The notes below the pieces were generated by a model, which ran no database searches, was not told the DNA's origin, and was given only the letters and a program-made list of their open reading frames with translations. A stretch of DNA of 64,000 nt, taken from Mycobacterium sp. MFM001. Lineage in GTDB: Bacteria; Actinomycetota; Actinomycetes; Mycobacteriales; Mycobacteriaceae. Below are positions 15,035-25,500 of this stretch, one piece after another; positions within the stretch are counted from its first letter, which is position 1; every line of letters begins with the position of its first letter. The position numbers and the translations under genes were made by a program. The stretch lies in the NCBI RefSeq assembly GCF_003402475.1, contig NZ_BFAB01000013.1, positions 79,551 to 143,550 on the forward strand. The letters are read 5' to 3'.

Positions 15035-17950
15035 TCAGCCCCGAGGGATGGGCCTTGGAATCGGGGCTGTGATCGCGTCCTCGTCGTCGTCCCTCAGCAG
15101 CAAGGCCCGGACTACAGGGCGCGGAGCGTACGGTCGCAGGAGGGCGCTCGCCGGCCGCGGGCGCACTACTTGCGGCCACCAGAACCAACGTCCGAACAGC
15201 GCGGCGATAGACGGTGTCATGAACGACCGCACGACCAACGTGTCGAACAGCAGGCCGAGCCCGATCGTGGTACCTACTTGAGCGATGATCTGCAGATCGC
15301 TGGCCGCCATGGACATCATGGTGAACGCGAAAACCAATCCCGCATTCGTCACGACCTTTCCTGTACCGCCCATTGCGCGGATGATGCCGGTCTTTACGCC
15401 GGCAGCGATTTCCTCTTTCATGCGCGATACAAGCAGTAGGTTGTAGTCAGACCCCACCGCCAAAAGAATGATCACCGACATCGGAAGCACCATCCAGTGC
15501 AATTTGATGCCCAAAACATACTGCCATATCAGCACCGACATCCCAAACGATGCTCCCAATGAAACCGCAACCGTACCCACAATGACGAGCGCGGCAATAA
15601 AGCTTCGCGTGATGATGAGCATGATGATGAAAATGAGGCAAAGCGAACCAACCCCGGCAATCAAGAGATCAAATTTGGACCCGTCTGCGAAGTCTTTATA
15701 CGTCGACGAGATGCCGGCAAGGTAGACCTTCGCGCTCGCCAAGGGTGTTCCCTTGAGCGCCTCCTCGGCCGCCATCTTTACCTGCTTGATCCGTTTGATT
15801 CCTTCGGGCGTCGCGGGATCGCCGCGTTGGGAAATTATGAATCGAGCCGCTTTCCCGTCAGGGGAAAGGAAGGAATCCATCGCACGCTGGAAATCCTTGT
15901 TCTCGAACACTTCCGGAGGCAGATAGAACGAATCGTCGTTCTTGGCGGCGTCGTACGCCTGGCCCAATGCGCTCGCGTTCTCGCTCGTTTCATTCATCTC
16001 ATCGAAAACGCCCGACATAGTGCTGTGCATGGTCAGCATCATCGTCCGCATGCTCTGCATGGTCGCGATCATCGGCGGGAAATTTTGAAGCATCTGAGGC
16101 ATCAGCGCATCCATTTGATCAAGGTCTTTGATCAGGTCGTGCACCTTATCGCTGAGTATGTCGATACCGTCGATGGTGTCGAATATCGATCTGAGGGACC
16201 AGCAGATCGGGATCTCGTAGCAATGCTTTTCCCAGTAGAAGTAGCTGCGGATCGGTCTCCACATGTCTTCGAAATCCGAAACGTGGTCCCTCAACTCATC
16301 CATGACCAGGCTCATTTCTTTCGTCTTGGCGATCGTGGCATGAGTTGTGTTGTTGAGTTGTTGCATCAGACCGTACATGTGCTGCATGATGCCGATCATT
16401 TTCGCCATATCGTCGGCTTGTTTCAGCATGTCGTGCGTGCGCGCTTCCATATAATGCATGGTTTGTTTCTGGGCCGCACTTTGCATGCTCAGCAGAAAGG
16501 GTATCGATGTATGGGCGATTGGAGTTCCCTCGGGACGGGTTATGCCCTGGACCCGAGAGATACCAGGAACTCGAAAAGTGGCTTTAGCCAGCTTGTTCAG
16601 CACGATAAAATCTGCCGGATTGCGCATATCGTGGTCTGATTCGACCATTAAAATGTCCGGCATCATTCGTGACTGTGAAAAATGGCGGTCAGCGGCCGCA
16701 AACCCCAAATTGGCCGGAAGGTCTGCTGGGATATAGAGCCGATCGTTGTAGCTCGTTTTATAGCCTGGCAGCGTGAGCAGGCCAATCAGCGCGAGTGCGC
16801 ACGCTGCAGTAAGGATGGGCGCCGGCCAGCGGACGATTGCGGTGCCGATCCGGCGCCAACGACGGACCCCTATTACGCGCTTGGGGTCGAAAAGGCCAAA
16901 GCGACTTCCGACCGCAATTACCGCCGGAACCAACGTGAGCGCGACTGCGACTGCAACGAACAGGCCCAGGGCGCACGGGACGCCCATAGTCTGGAACATG
17001 GGCATCCGGGTGAAGCTTAGGCAGAAGAGGGCTCCTGCGATTGTCAAACCGGACGCCAAAACAACTGGAGCTACACCACGATACGTGGTGTAGTAGGCCG
17101 TTTCGGGGTCCTCGCCGGCTTGCCGTGCCTCTTGGTATCGACCAAAGAAGAAAATCGCGTAATCGGTACCAGCCGCGATACCCAGGGACACCAGCAGGTT
17201 AATAGCAAAGGTCGATAGTACAAGAATATTGTGATGGCCCAGAAATGCGACGATCCCGCGGGCAGCCCCTAATTCAATGCCCACCGTCACCAATAGAAGA
17301 ATTACGGTGATGACCGAACGATAGACAAGAAGTAGCATTGTGAAGATCATCGCGACTGTCACTATGGTGATCTTCAGAATCGATTTGTTGCCGCTGTGCT
17401 GCATATCCGAAACGAGCGGTGCTGCGCCGGTGACATAGGTCTTGACCCCGGGCGGCGGCGGCGTTCGCTTTATGATATCCCGGACGGCCGCCACAGATTC
17501 CTCACCCAAGGTCGTACCTTGGTTGCCGGCAAGATTGACTTGGACATATGCGGCTTTGCCATCCGAGCTTTGCGCGCCCGCCGCCGTGAGTCGATCTCCC
17601 CATAAATCGTGCACATTCTGCACATGCTTCGGATCGGCTCGTAATTCCCGAACCAATCCGTCGTAGTACCTGTGAGCATCCTCGCCGAGCGGCTGCTGCC
17701 CCTCGAGGACGACCATCGCGAAACTGTCCGAATCGAATTCTTTGAAATCCTTGCCCATGCGCAGCATGGCCTGCACCGCGGGCGCATCAGTGGGGCTCAG
17801 CGCTACCGAATGCTCTTGCCCGACTCGCTCCAGCGATGGAACTCCGAAAGTCACAAGCAAAACCAGCGCCACCCAGGCCAGGATCACGAGCGGTGACAAC
17901 CGGCGGATTGTCCGCGCGACGAAAGGCGATGGCGGGCGTTCGGTGCTCAT
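15035..17950 (-). CDS. mmpL: MmpL family RND lipid transporter (second of the pair)
   Basis: A 971-residue MmpL transporter. The twelve-helix RND plan shows two sets of helices, each preceded by a periplasmic domain. The Asp-Tyr pairs of the proton relay are present: GTDYAIFFFGRYQEARQAGE near residue 262 and GSDYNLLLVSRMKEEIAAG near 837. Between them lies a long periplasmic insert with a Met-rich helical stretch (IATMQSMRTMMLTMHSTMSG) and HCYEIPICW, the coiled-coil extension of the MmpL4/MmpL5 branch. The start is taken at ATG 17950, which gives the standard family N terminus (MSTERPPSPFVARTIRRLSP) 32 bases after the preceding mmpL. With mmpS and the other mmpL it forms one operon like the mmpS4-mmpL4a-mmpL4b set that moves GPL across the inner membrane. 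The cargo is inferred to be the NRPS product. Confidence 0.93.
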   Translation of the reverse strand: MSTERPPSPFVARTIRRLSPLVILAWVALVLLVTFGVPSLERVGQEHSVALSPTDAPAVQAMLRMGKDFKEFDSDSFAMVVLEGQQPLGEDAHRYYDGLVRELRADPKHVQNVHDLWGDRLTAAGAQSSDGKAAYVQVNLAGNQGTTLGEESVAAVRDIIKRTPPPPGVKTYVTGAAPLVSDMQHSGNKSILKITIVTVAMIFTMLLLVYRSVITVILLLVTVGIELGAARGIVAFLGHHNILVLSTFAINLLVSLGIAAGTDYAIFFFGRYQEARQAGEDPETAYYTTYRGVAPVVLASGLTIAGALFCLSFTRMPMFQTMGVPCALGLFVAVAVALTLVPAVIAVGSRFGLFDPKRVIGVRRWRRIGTAIVRWPAPILTAACALALIGLLTLPGYKTSYNDRLYIPADLPANLGFAAADRHFSQSRMMPDILMVESDHDMRNPADFIVLNKLAKATFRVPGISRVQGITRPEGTPIAHTSIPFLLSMQSAAQKQTMHYMEARTHDMLKQADDMAKMIGIMQHMYGLMQQLNNTTHATIAKTKEMSLVMDELRDHVSDFEDMWRPIRSYFYWEKHCYEIPICWSLRSIFDTIDGIDILSDKVHDLIKDLDQMDALMPQMLQNFPPMIATMQSMRTMMLTMHSTMSGVFDEMNETSENASALGQAYDAAKNDDSFYLPPEVFENKDFQRAMDSFLSPDGKAARFIISQRGDPATPEGIKRIKQVKMAAEEALKGTPLASAKVYLAGISSTYKDFADGSKFDLLIAGVGSLCLIFIIMLIITRSFIAALVIVGTVAVSLGASFGMSVLIWQYVLGIKLHWMVLPMSVIILLAVGSDYNLLLVSRMKEEIAAGVKTGIIRAMGGTGKVVTNAGLVFAFTMMSMAASDLQIIAQVGTTIGLGLLFDTLVVRSFMTPSIAALFGRWFWWPQVVRPRPASALLRPYAPRPVVRALLLRDDDEDAITAPIPRPIPRG

Positions 17951-17982
17951 GATGGCTTCACCAAGCAGAAGGTGAACACCCG

Positions 17983-20868
17983 CTAGCTCCTCAGCAGCAA
18001 GGAACGGACCAACGGTCGGGGTCCGACCGGCCGAAGTAACGAGCTGGCGGGGCGGGGCCGCACCTGTTGCGGCCACCAGAACCAGCGGCCCAACAATGCG
18101 GCGATCGACGGCGTCATGAACGCGCGCACGACCAACGTGTCGAACAACAGCCCGAGGCCGATCGTGGTACCGATCTGACCAACAATGGTCAGGTCGCTGA
18201 CCACCATGGACATCATCGTGAAGGCGAACACCAGGCCCGCATTCGTTACGACCTTGCCGGTGCCGCCCATGGCGCGGATGATGCCCGTGTTTATGCCGGC
18301 GGCTATTTCCTCCTTCATCCGGGATACCAGCAGCAGGTTGTAGTCAGATCCCACCGCCAAGAGGACAATCACCGCCATCACTAGGACGACCCAGTGGATT
18401 TGTATGCCGAGTAGATATTGCCAGACCAGCACGGACAGCCCGAACGAGGCTCCCAGTGAAAGCGCCACCGTACCGACGATGACCAAGGCGGCAATAAAGC
18501 TTCGCGTCATGATCAGCATGATGATGAAAATCAGGCAGAGCGCCGCGACTGCCGCGATCAACAAATCGTATTTGGAGCCGTCCACAATGTCCTTCGCCAT
18601 CGCTGCGGTGCCCGTGAGATAGATCTTGGAGTCTTCCAGGGGAGTGCCCTTGAGCGCCTCCTCGGCCGCAGTTTTTATTGCGTCGACCCGTGAAATACCC
18701 TCGGGCGATGCGGGATCGCCTCTTTGGGAAATAAGCATGCGGGTCGCCTTACCGTCCGGCGACAAGAACACTTTCATGATGCGTTGGACGTCTTTGTTCT
18801 TGAACGTGTCCGGCGGCAGGTAGAAGGAGTCGTCGTTTTTGGCGGCGTCGAAAGCCTTGCCCATGGCTGTCGCGTTATCGCTCGACTCCTCCATCTGGCT
18901 GAAAATTCCGGACATGGTGCTGTGCATGGTCAGCATCATGGTCCGCGTGCTCTGCATGGTTGCGATCATCGGCGGGAACTGCGTGAGCAGTTGCGGCATG
19001 ATCAGATCGAGCTGATCCATATCTTTGACAAGGTCTTCCAACTTGTCGCTGACCTCGTCAATACCGTCGATTGAATCGAAGATGGACCGGAGCGACCAGC
19101 AGATCGGAATGTCGTAGCAGTGCTTTTCCCAGTAGAAGTAGCTGCGGATCGGCCTCCAGAAATCCTCGAAATCCGCTACGTGGTCTCGCAGCTCTTCCGT
19201 GATCGCCACCATCTCATGCGTTTCGCCGATCATGTGATGGGTTGTGTTGGTGAGCTGTTGCATCAGGCCATACATGCGCTGCATCAAACTGATCGTTTGC
19301 GCCAAATCGTCAGCCTGCTTGAGCATGTCATTCATGCGTTTTTTCTGGAACTGCAGGTTCGCCATTTGGCTTGCTTGCCCCATGCTCAAGATAAACGGTA
19401 TCGACGTATGCGCAATGGGGTCCCCGGTAGGACGAGTTATCGCCTGCACACTGGAAATGCCCGGAACAGCGAATACGTTCTTCGCCACTTTGTTCAAAAT
19501 CAGCATATCCGCCGAATTGCGCATATCGTGATCGGCTTCGATCAACAGGAGCTCCGGCATTGACATTCGGGACGAGGGAAAATGCCGCTCCGCGGCCGCA
19601 TAACCCACATTGCCGGGAATATCTTTAGGGATATACTTCTGATCGTTAAAACTGGCTTTGAAACCTGGCAGGGCCAGTAGACCGATAAGCGCGACAGCCA
19701 AAGTGGCGGCGAGAATTGGCGCGGGCCACCGAACGATCGACGTGCCTACCCGCCGCCATCCCCGAGCCGAAATCCTGCGCTTGGGCTCGAAAAGCCCGAA
19801 GCGACCGCCACCCAGCGCAATGACGGCAGGTACCAGCGTGAGGGCCACCGCGACCGCAATGACCATACCCACCGCGCAAGGAACGCCGATTGCTTGGAAA
19901 GCGGATAGTCGGGTGAAGCTCAGACAGAAAAGCGCTCCGGCGATCGTCAAACCAGAGGCCAGCACAACCTTGGCAACGCCACGGTAGGTCGTATAGAACG
20001 CGGTTTCCCGATCTTCGCCGGCCTGACGCGCTTCTTGATATCGACCGAAGAAAAATATGCCGTAGTCGGTTCCCGCGGCGATCGCGAGGGATGTCAGCAG
20101 GTTGACGACATACGTCGTGAGCCCGACAGCGTGATGATGGCCGAGGAAGGCTACAGCACCGCGAGCCACCTGCAGCTCTATCCCCACCATCAGCAACAAA
20201 ACAATGACTGTGACAATCGACCGGTAGACGAGGAGCAACGTAGTGCAGATCACTGCGAGGCTCACCAATGTAATAAGGATGACCGTCCTGTTACCGCTGT
20301 GGCCCATGTCGGCGGCCAGGGCCGCCGGGCCGGTGACATAAGCCTTGAGTCCGGGCGGCGGTGGCGTGTTCGCCACGATGTCGCGGACGGCTTCGGCCGA
20401 TTCGTTTCCTTGGGTCTGGCCAAGCTCACCGGAGAGGTCCAACTGGACATATACGGCCTTGCGATCCGCGCTTTCCGCCGCGTCGGCCGTGAGTGGATCT
20501 CCCCAGAAATCTTGAATGTGCTGTACGTGTTTAGGATCGTCTTTCAGTTTACGAATCAAGCGATCGTAGTAGCGGTGAGCCTCATCGCCCAGGGGTTGAT
20601 CGCTCTCCAAGACGATCATCGCCGCATTGCCGGAACTGGCTTCCTTGAAGTCCTCGACGATGCGCGTAATCGCCTTGAACGACGGCGCATCCGGAGGATT
20701 CAGCGATACCGAATTCTCTTTCTCGACTTGCTCGAGTGGGGGGACGGCGGCACCCAGGATCACAGTGATGACCAACCAGGCCAAGATGATAGGTGCCGAC
20801 CATCGATGAATCGTCCGCGCAAAAAATGGCGGTGCGGTGTGGTGGTTGCCCAGCGGTTCGTAGCTCAT
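17983..20868 (-). CDS. mmpL: MmpL family RND lipid transporter (first of the pair)
   Basis: A 961-residue paralogue of the downstream MmpL. Proton-relay motifs: GTDYGIFFFGRYQEARQAGE near residue 261 and GSDYNLLLVSRMKEEIAAGI near 841. It has the same Met-rich periplasmic helical insert with HCYDIPICWSLRSIF, and ends in a short basic cytoplasmic tail (FWWPQQVRPRPASSLLRPVG). It overlaps the mmpS stop by four bases (ATGA), so MmpS and this MmpL are translationally coupled, as expected for proteins that act together. In GPL-producing mycobacteria both MmpL4a and MmpL4b are needed for export, and possibly coordination of synthesis, of the lipopeptide. The same division of labour is likely here. Confidence 0.94.
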   Translation of the reverse strand: MSYEPLGNHHTAPPFFARTIHRWSAPIILAWLVITVILGAAVPPLEQVEKENSVSLNPPDAPSFKAITRIVEDFKEASSGNAAMIVLESDQPLGDEAHRYYDRLIRKLKDDPKHVQHIQDFWGDPLTADAAESADRKAVYVQLDLSGELGQTQGNESAEAVRDIVANTPPPPGLKAYVTGPAALAADMGHSGNRTVILITLVSLAVICTTLLLVYRSIVTVIVLLLMVGIELQVARGAVAFLGHHHAVGLTTYVVNLLTSLAIAAGTDYGIFFFGRYQEARQAGEDRETAFYTTYRGVAKVVLASGLTIAGALFCLSFTRLSAFQAIGVPCAVGMVIAVAVALTLVPAVIALGGGRFGLFEPKRRISARGWRRVGTSIVRWPAPILAATLAVALIGLLALPGFKASFNDQKYIPKDIPGNVGYAAAERHFPSSRMSMPELLLIEADHDMRNSADMLILNKVAKNVFAVPGISSVQAITRPTGDPIAHTSIPFILSMGQASQMANLQFQKKRMNDMLKQADDLAQTISLMQRMYGLMQQLTNTTHHMIGETHEMVAITEELRDHVADFEDFWRPIRSYFYWEKHCYDIPICWSLRSIFDSIDGIDEVSDKLEDLVKDMDQLDLIMPQLLTQFPPMIATMQSTRTMMLTMHSTMSGIFSQMEESSDNATAMGKAFDAAKNDDSFYLPPDTFKNKDVQRIMKVFLSPDGKATRMLISQRGDPASPEGISRVDAIKTAAEEALKGTPLEDSKIYLTGTAAMAKDIVDGSKYDLLIAAVAALCLIFIIMLIMTRSFIAALVIVGTVALSLGASFGLSVLVWQYLLGIQIHWVVLVMAVIVLLAVGSDYNLLLVSRMKEEIAAGINTGIIRAMGGTGKVVTNAGLVFAFTMMSMVVSDLTIVGQIGTTIGLGLLFDTLVVRAFMTPSIAALLGRWFWWPQQVRPRPASSLLRPVGPRPLVRSLLLRS

Positions 20869-21353
20869 GCGGCCTTCAGTAGGCAGAAGGTAAAGGCGTT
20901 TACTTCGTGCGAAGTTCGTTCAGCTTTTACTTCATCGTCGACCAAGATGCGGCAGCCGATAGTGTTGCTGTCGCCCTGCGCGACAACACTTCCCACGGCC
21001 GTCGCCTCGGTGGTCGCGAACTCCACCGACCACGGCAAGTGCGCCCCCTCAACTCGCTGGGGGTCGGCATTGACGTCGAAATAGCTAATGTCGGCCGTAG
21101 TCCCAGGTGGTCCGAAGATTTCGTACCTCAGGTGCTTGGCGTTGAAAGGTTTGGTGTCATCGACTTTGGTGTCGGCGTACGACGGCCGCTTCTCATTGCC
21201 GAATACATTGTGGAGTCGGGTCACGGTGAATCCTCCGCTGGCGATGACCACCAGTATGACCAGCGGAATCCACACCCGTCTCAAAACGCTGAAAATCGCG
21301 AATCTCCTCCACCTATTTCCATATCTGGCCGTGTCACCCGTTCGCACATGCAA
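20865..21353 (-). CDS. mmpS: MmpS family membrane-anchored accessory protein
   Basis: A single-pass protein with one N-terminal helix (VWIPLVILVVIASGGFTV) and a periplasmic beta-rich domain. Family text includes KRPSYADTKVDDTKPFNAKH, YEIFGPPGTTADISYFDVNA and the terminal VNAFTFCLLKAA. MmpS proteins assist partner MmpL transporters. The full frame from TTG 21353 gives 162 residues, longer than the usual ~140. A TTG near 21284 would start just before RRVWIPLV and give about 139 residues; GGAGGAG lies upstream of it, but about 19 bases away. The start is therefore uncertain. The stop overlaps the mmpL start by four bases. It is divergent from mbtH. Confidence 0.9.
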   Translation of the reverse strand: MHVRTGDTARYGNRWRRFAIFSVLRRVWIPLVILVVIASGGFTVTRLHNVFGNEKRPSYADTKVDDTKPFNAKHLRYEIFGPPGTTADISYFDVNADPQRVEGAHLPWSVEFATTEATAVGSVVAQGDSNTIGCRILVDDEVKAERTSHEVNAFTFCLLKAA

Positions 21354-22172
21354 CTACACCGCGGCCGCGACACGCCAGACGGCATCTCGGATGAGGTGGA
21401 CGTCGCAGGCTAGCTGTGCGGCGATCACTTCAAACGAGCAGCCCCGCGGGAGCCCGACCAGATCTTGACGAGTAAACCATGCCCGTGCCCTCCGTATCGG
21501 CTCGTTTCCAACGCGATATCGGATCGTAATGCATGGCACGTGCGTAACGGGGCGGTACGGCGTATGTTTGGCGTTCGCGCAGGCAGCGTAGCGATTGAGG
21601 GGCGCACCAACCGGTTGTGCCGCCGATCGTCAGGCCTCGTCCTGGCGGCGCCGACGTCCGACGCTTTGGTGACGTCGACTGGGGTGACTGCTCCATCGCA
21701 AAGAGTTGATCGAGTGCAGCTTGATACGGTCATGGATCCGGTGCCGGCACCCCGACGGGTTCTTCGAGAGGACATGTCAGGTTCGCCCAATACGAAGAGG
21801 ACCTAAGTCGGCCGGGCGTCCGATGTCCTTGTCGCAGAAGCGCTTCGGTCGATCGCTGGCATCGCTCCGGGCCGCTCCTGAGTAATCCATGTCGTGGCAG
21901 CCTGGGACGGTCGCCGTAGTACGAGCACCGAAAACTACTTCGTCCTCGATAGGGTCGTGCCTGCTCAATTGCTAAACGGCGCAAAGCCAAACCTGCTCGG
22001 GGAGGTCACCGCACCGAAAGTCGCCACCACCGAAACCCGACGTCACCCGCCAATTTCTGGGCTGGGCCGGAAACCGCACCAGGAACTTTCTCGAAACCCC
22101 GGACCGACCCTGTGGCCTTCAGTAGAGTTTGGAACCGTTCCACTCGTGTCGACTAGGCGGTCTGGAGAGCTG
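21354..22172. other. Intergenic region between the export operon and the synthetase operon
   Basis: About 820 bases separating divergent mmpS and mbtH. The frames here are short, overlap on both strands and show no family I recognise. One minus-strand frame at 21354-21539 ends in a helix-like stretch (FEVIAAQLACDVHLIRDAVW) that could be a gene remnant. This region should hold the promoters of both operons and is the obvious place for coordinated control. I could not identify convincing -35/-10 boxes. Confidence 0.5.
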
Positions 22173-22403
22173 GTGAGCATCAATCCGTTCGACGATGACA
22201 ATGGCAGCTTTTTCGTCTTGGTCAACGACGAGGAGCAACACAGCCTGTGGCCGACCTTCGCAGATGTTCCGGCCGGTTGGCGCGTAGTTTACGGCGAAGC
22301 GGACCGTGCGGCGTGTCTGGATTACATCGAACAGAACTGGCCCGATATACGGCCGAAGAGTCTGCGCGACAGGCTGGCAGAGAGTAGGGCTTCTGACAAG
22401 TAA
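22173..22403 (+). CDS. mbtH: MbtH-like protein, NRPS adenylation-domain activator
   Basis: A 76-residue MbtH-like protein that binds and activates NRPS adenylation domains. It starts SINPFDDDNGSFFVLVNDEE and has the conserved tryptophan-bearing motifs EEQHSLWPTFADVPAGW and NWPDIRPKSLRDRL. The GTG at 22173 is chosen because it gives the standard N terminus and has GGAGAG just upstream; an in-frame ATG-led extension back to about 21894 lacks family similarity. It lies 24 bases before the giant NRPS gene, so the two are co-transcribed. A dedicated MbtH is usual for mycobacterial lipopeptide synthetases. Confidence 0.93.
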   Translation: MSINPFDDDNGSFFVLVNDEEQHSLWPTFADVPAGWRVVYGEADRAACLDYIEQNWPDIRPKSLRDRLAESRASDK

Positions 22404-22427
22404 ACCGTCTGGGTTTGGGGGAGTCCG

Positions 22428-22517
22428 GTGGACCTTAATGACGGGGAACTTCAGATAACGCGGGGGCGGCGGATGGAGCTTGACGACCGGGCACTTCCGG
22501 TGACGCGCGGGCAACTG
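22428..22517 (+). repeat. Imperfect 45-bp tandem duplication at the NRPS start
   Basis: The first 15 codons (MDLNDGELQITRGRR) and the next 15 (MELDDRALPVTRGQL) are related in DNA and protein. The second copy is the normal start of mycobacterial NRPS C domains. The first looks like a duplicated start region and leaves two possible initiation codons, each after a G-rich stretch. Confidence 0.65.
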
Positions 22518-25500
22518 GATATATGGCTTGCGCAGGAAACACATCCCGCTGGTACGGAGTGGCAGCTTGCCCTTTTCGTGAAGATCGAGGGCGCCCTAGA
22601 TCGTGATGCCCTGGAATGGGCCATCCGCCGGGTGGTGACGGAGGCCGAGCCGGCCAGAGCCGCGTTTTTCGAGGTGGACGGCCAGGTTTTCCAACGGCCG
22701 ATTGACTACCCGGACGTCGAGCTTCCGTTCTACGATCTCAGGCACGTGCCCGATCCCGTGCAGGAGGCGCACCAGCTAGCGGAATCAATCCGGCGTATCC
22801 CAATGCCGCCGACCGGGCCGCTCTTCAAGTTTGCGTTATTCCGGACTCAAGCCAATGAATTCTACTTATTTGCGTGCGGCCACCACATAGTCATTGACGG
22901 AACGGGCATCTTGCTGGTCGGCCATCGGATTGCCTCTGTCTACTCGGCGATCGTTTCTGGTGCACCAGTCCCTCCTGCGCTGTTTGGCTCATTACAGGAC
23001 TTGGTCGACTGCGAGTTGGAGTACGAAGCCTCCGACGATTATCTGGAAGATCAGGCGTATTGGACTGGGAATCTTCCGTCGGAAGGCGGACTGGATTATC
23101 GATTGTCGCAGGCTGCAGGCGACGATGATGCGTACGCGCTTTCTGCGACAGTTCAGTTGGACCCCGAAGTCGTCGGCCGAGTTGACGAATTATCGCGAGC
23201 TTGGAACGTGCCCCGATCATCGGTCATCACCGCGGCGTGCGCGCTCCTGGTGCGTGGGTGGTGCGCTGACGGCTCAGAGGTGGTACTCGACTTCCCAGTC
23301 AATCGGCGGGTAAGTCCCGAGTCGAAGACGCTTCCCGGCATGCTCGCCGGGATTGTGCCACTGGTGCTGAGGGTTTCGCCGGATTCGACGCTTGCCGATT
23401 TCTCTGAGTACGTCGACACCCGGATCCGGGAAGCGTTGCAGCATCAGAGGTTCCCGGTGCAAGCGCTCGAACGCAAGACCCACCTCCGCAGCCCGGGGCA
23501 GCTGGCCGACCGGGTGAGCGTGAATTTCCTTCCGCCTGCGGTCACACTGTCCTTCGGAGGTGCTGCAGCACGGGCGTCATACACGAATCCCGGCATTGTC
23601 GGCGGCTTCGGATTGATCTTCTCCACCGCTGATGACCAGCTCTTTTTGAGCACGGTTGGTGGTGGGCAGCCTTGGTCGAGGTTTGACGTTTCGGAGCTGG
23701 CGAGGCGTTTGGAGCGGTTGTTGGTGGCGATGTCCGCCGACCCGAAACGGGCGGTGTCGTCGGTGGATCTGCTCGACGAGGCCGAATGGCTCCGGCTGGA
23801 GCAGATCGGTAACCGGGGGGTGTTGACGGCGCCGGCACCCTCGCCGGTGTCGGTTCCGGCGTTGTTTGGTGAGCAGGTGGCGCGAACGCCGGAGGCAGTG
23901 GCGCTGACCTGCGGTGGTGTCTCGTTGACTTACCGGGAGCTCGACGAGGCGGCCAACCGGTTGGCGCACGTGCTGGTCGCTCAGGGTGCGCGCCCGGGGG
24001 CCTGTGTGGGGCTGCTGCTTTCCCGGTCGGCCGAGGCAATTGTGGCGATCCTTGCGGTACTCAAGAGCGGCGCTGCTTATCTGCCGATCGATCCGGCACT
24101 ACCCGCCGCCCGCCTGCAGTTCATGCTCGGCGATGCCTCGCCGATTGCGGTCATCACCACCAGCGGGCTGACCGAGCGGCTCGAGCCGCATGGCGTGACG
24201 GTCATCGACGTCAACGACCCCGCTTTGGATAGCCAACCCAGCAGCGCGATGCCGAGCCCGGCTGCCGATGACATCGCCTACCTGATCTACACCTCCGGCA
24301 CCACCGGTGTGCCCAAAGGCGTTGCGGTCGCCCACCGCAACGTGACGCAGCTGCTGGCGTCGCTGGACATTGGGCTGCCGGCGCCGGGGGTGTGGTCGCA
24401 GTGGCATTCGTTGGTCTTCGACGTTTCGGTGTTCGAGATCTTCGGTGCGTTGTTGGGTGGCGGACGGCTGGTGGTGGTGCCCGAATCGGTGGCAGGCTCG
24501 CCAGATGACTTGCACGCCTTGCTGATTGACGAGCAGGTCAATGTTTTGTGTCAAACCCCGTCGGCGGCGGGGATGCTGTCGCCGCAGGGGCTGGAGTCAA
24601 CGGCGTTGGTGGTGGCCGGTGAGGCCTGCCCGGCCGAGCTGGTGGATCGGTGGGCGCCCGGGCGGGTGATGATCAACGCTTACGGCCCGACCGAGGCGAC
24701 GGTGTATGCGGCGGTCAGCGCGCCGTTGGAGCCCGGGTCGGGTGCGCCAATCGGATCGCCGGTACCGCGAGCGGCACTGTTTGTGCTGGATGCCTGGCTG
24801 TGTCCGGTGCCTGAGGGCGTTGTCGGTGAGTTGTATGTGGCCGGCGGCGGCGTGGGCTGCGGCTATTGGCGGCGCTCGGGGTTGACGGCGTCGCGGTTTG
24901 TGGCGTGCCCGTTCGGCGAGCCCGGGGCGCGGATGTATCGCACCGGGGATTTGGTGCGTTGGCGCGCCGATGGGCAGTTGGACTATCTGGGGCGCGCCGA
25001 CGAGCAGGTCAAGATCCGCGGGTATCGCATCGAACTCGGTGAAATCCAGGCGGCATTGAGTGTCCTCGAAGGTGTGAATCAGGCGGTGGTGATCGCCCGC
25101 GAGGACCGCCCCGGCGACAAGCGGCTGGTCGGGTATGTCACCGGGACAGCCGACCCGCGCGAGCTGCGTAGCGCGATCGCCGAGCGGCTGCCGGCTTACA
25201 TGGTGCCGGCCGCAGTGGTGGTCGTTGAGGCGCTGCCGCTGACAGTCAACGGCAAACTCGACAAGCGCGCTCTGCCGGCACCGGAATACAGCGATGTTGA
25301 TCGGTATCGCGCCCCGACCACCGCGGTCGAAGAGGTGTTGGCCGGCATCTATGCTCAGGTACTCGGTGTCGAGCGGGTGGGCGTCGACGAGTCGTTCTTT
25401 GATTTGGGTGGCGATTCGCTGTTGGCGATGCGCTTGGTCGCCGCGGTCAATGCCGGTCTGGATGCTGGGCTTTCGGTGCGAACCGTGTTCGAAGCTCCCA

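Noticed and set aside
21894..22172. N-terminal extension of the MbtH-like protein
   Set aside because: MbtH proteins are about 70 residues. The GTG at 22173 has a ribosome site and gives the standard N terminus; the extension has no similarity.
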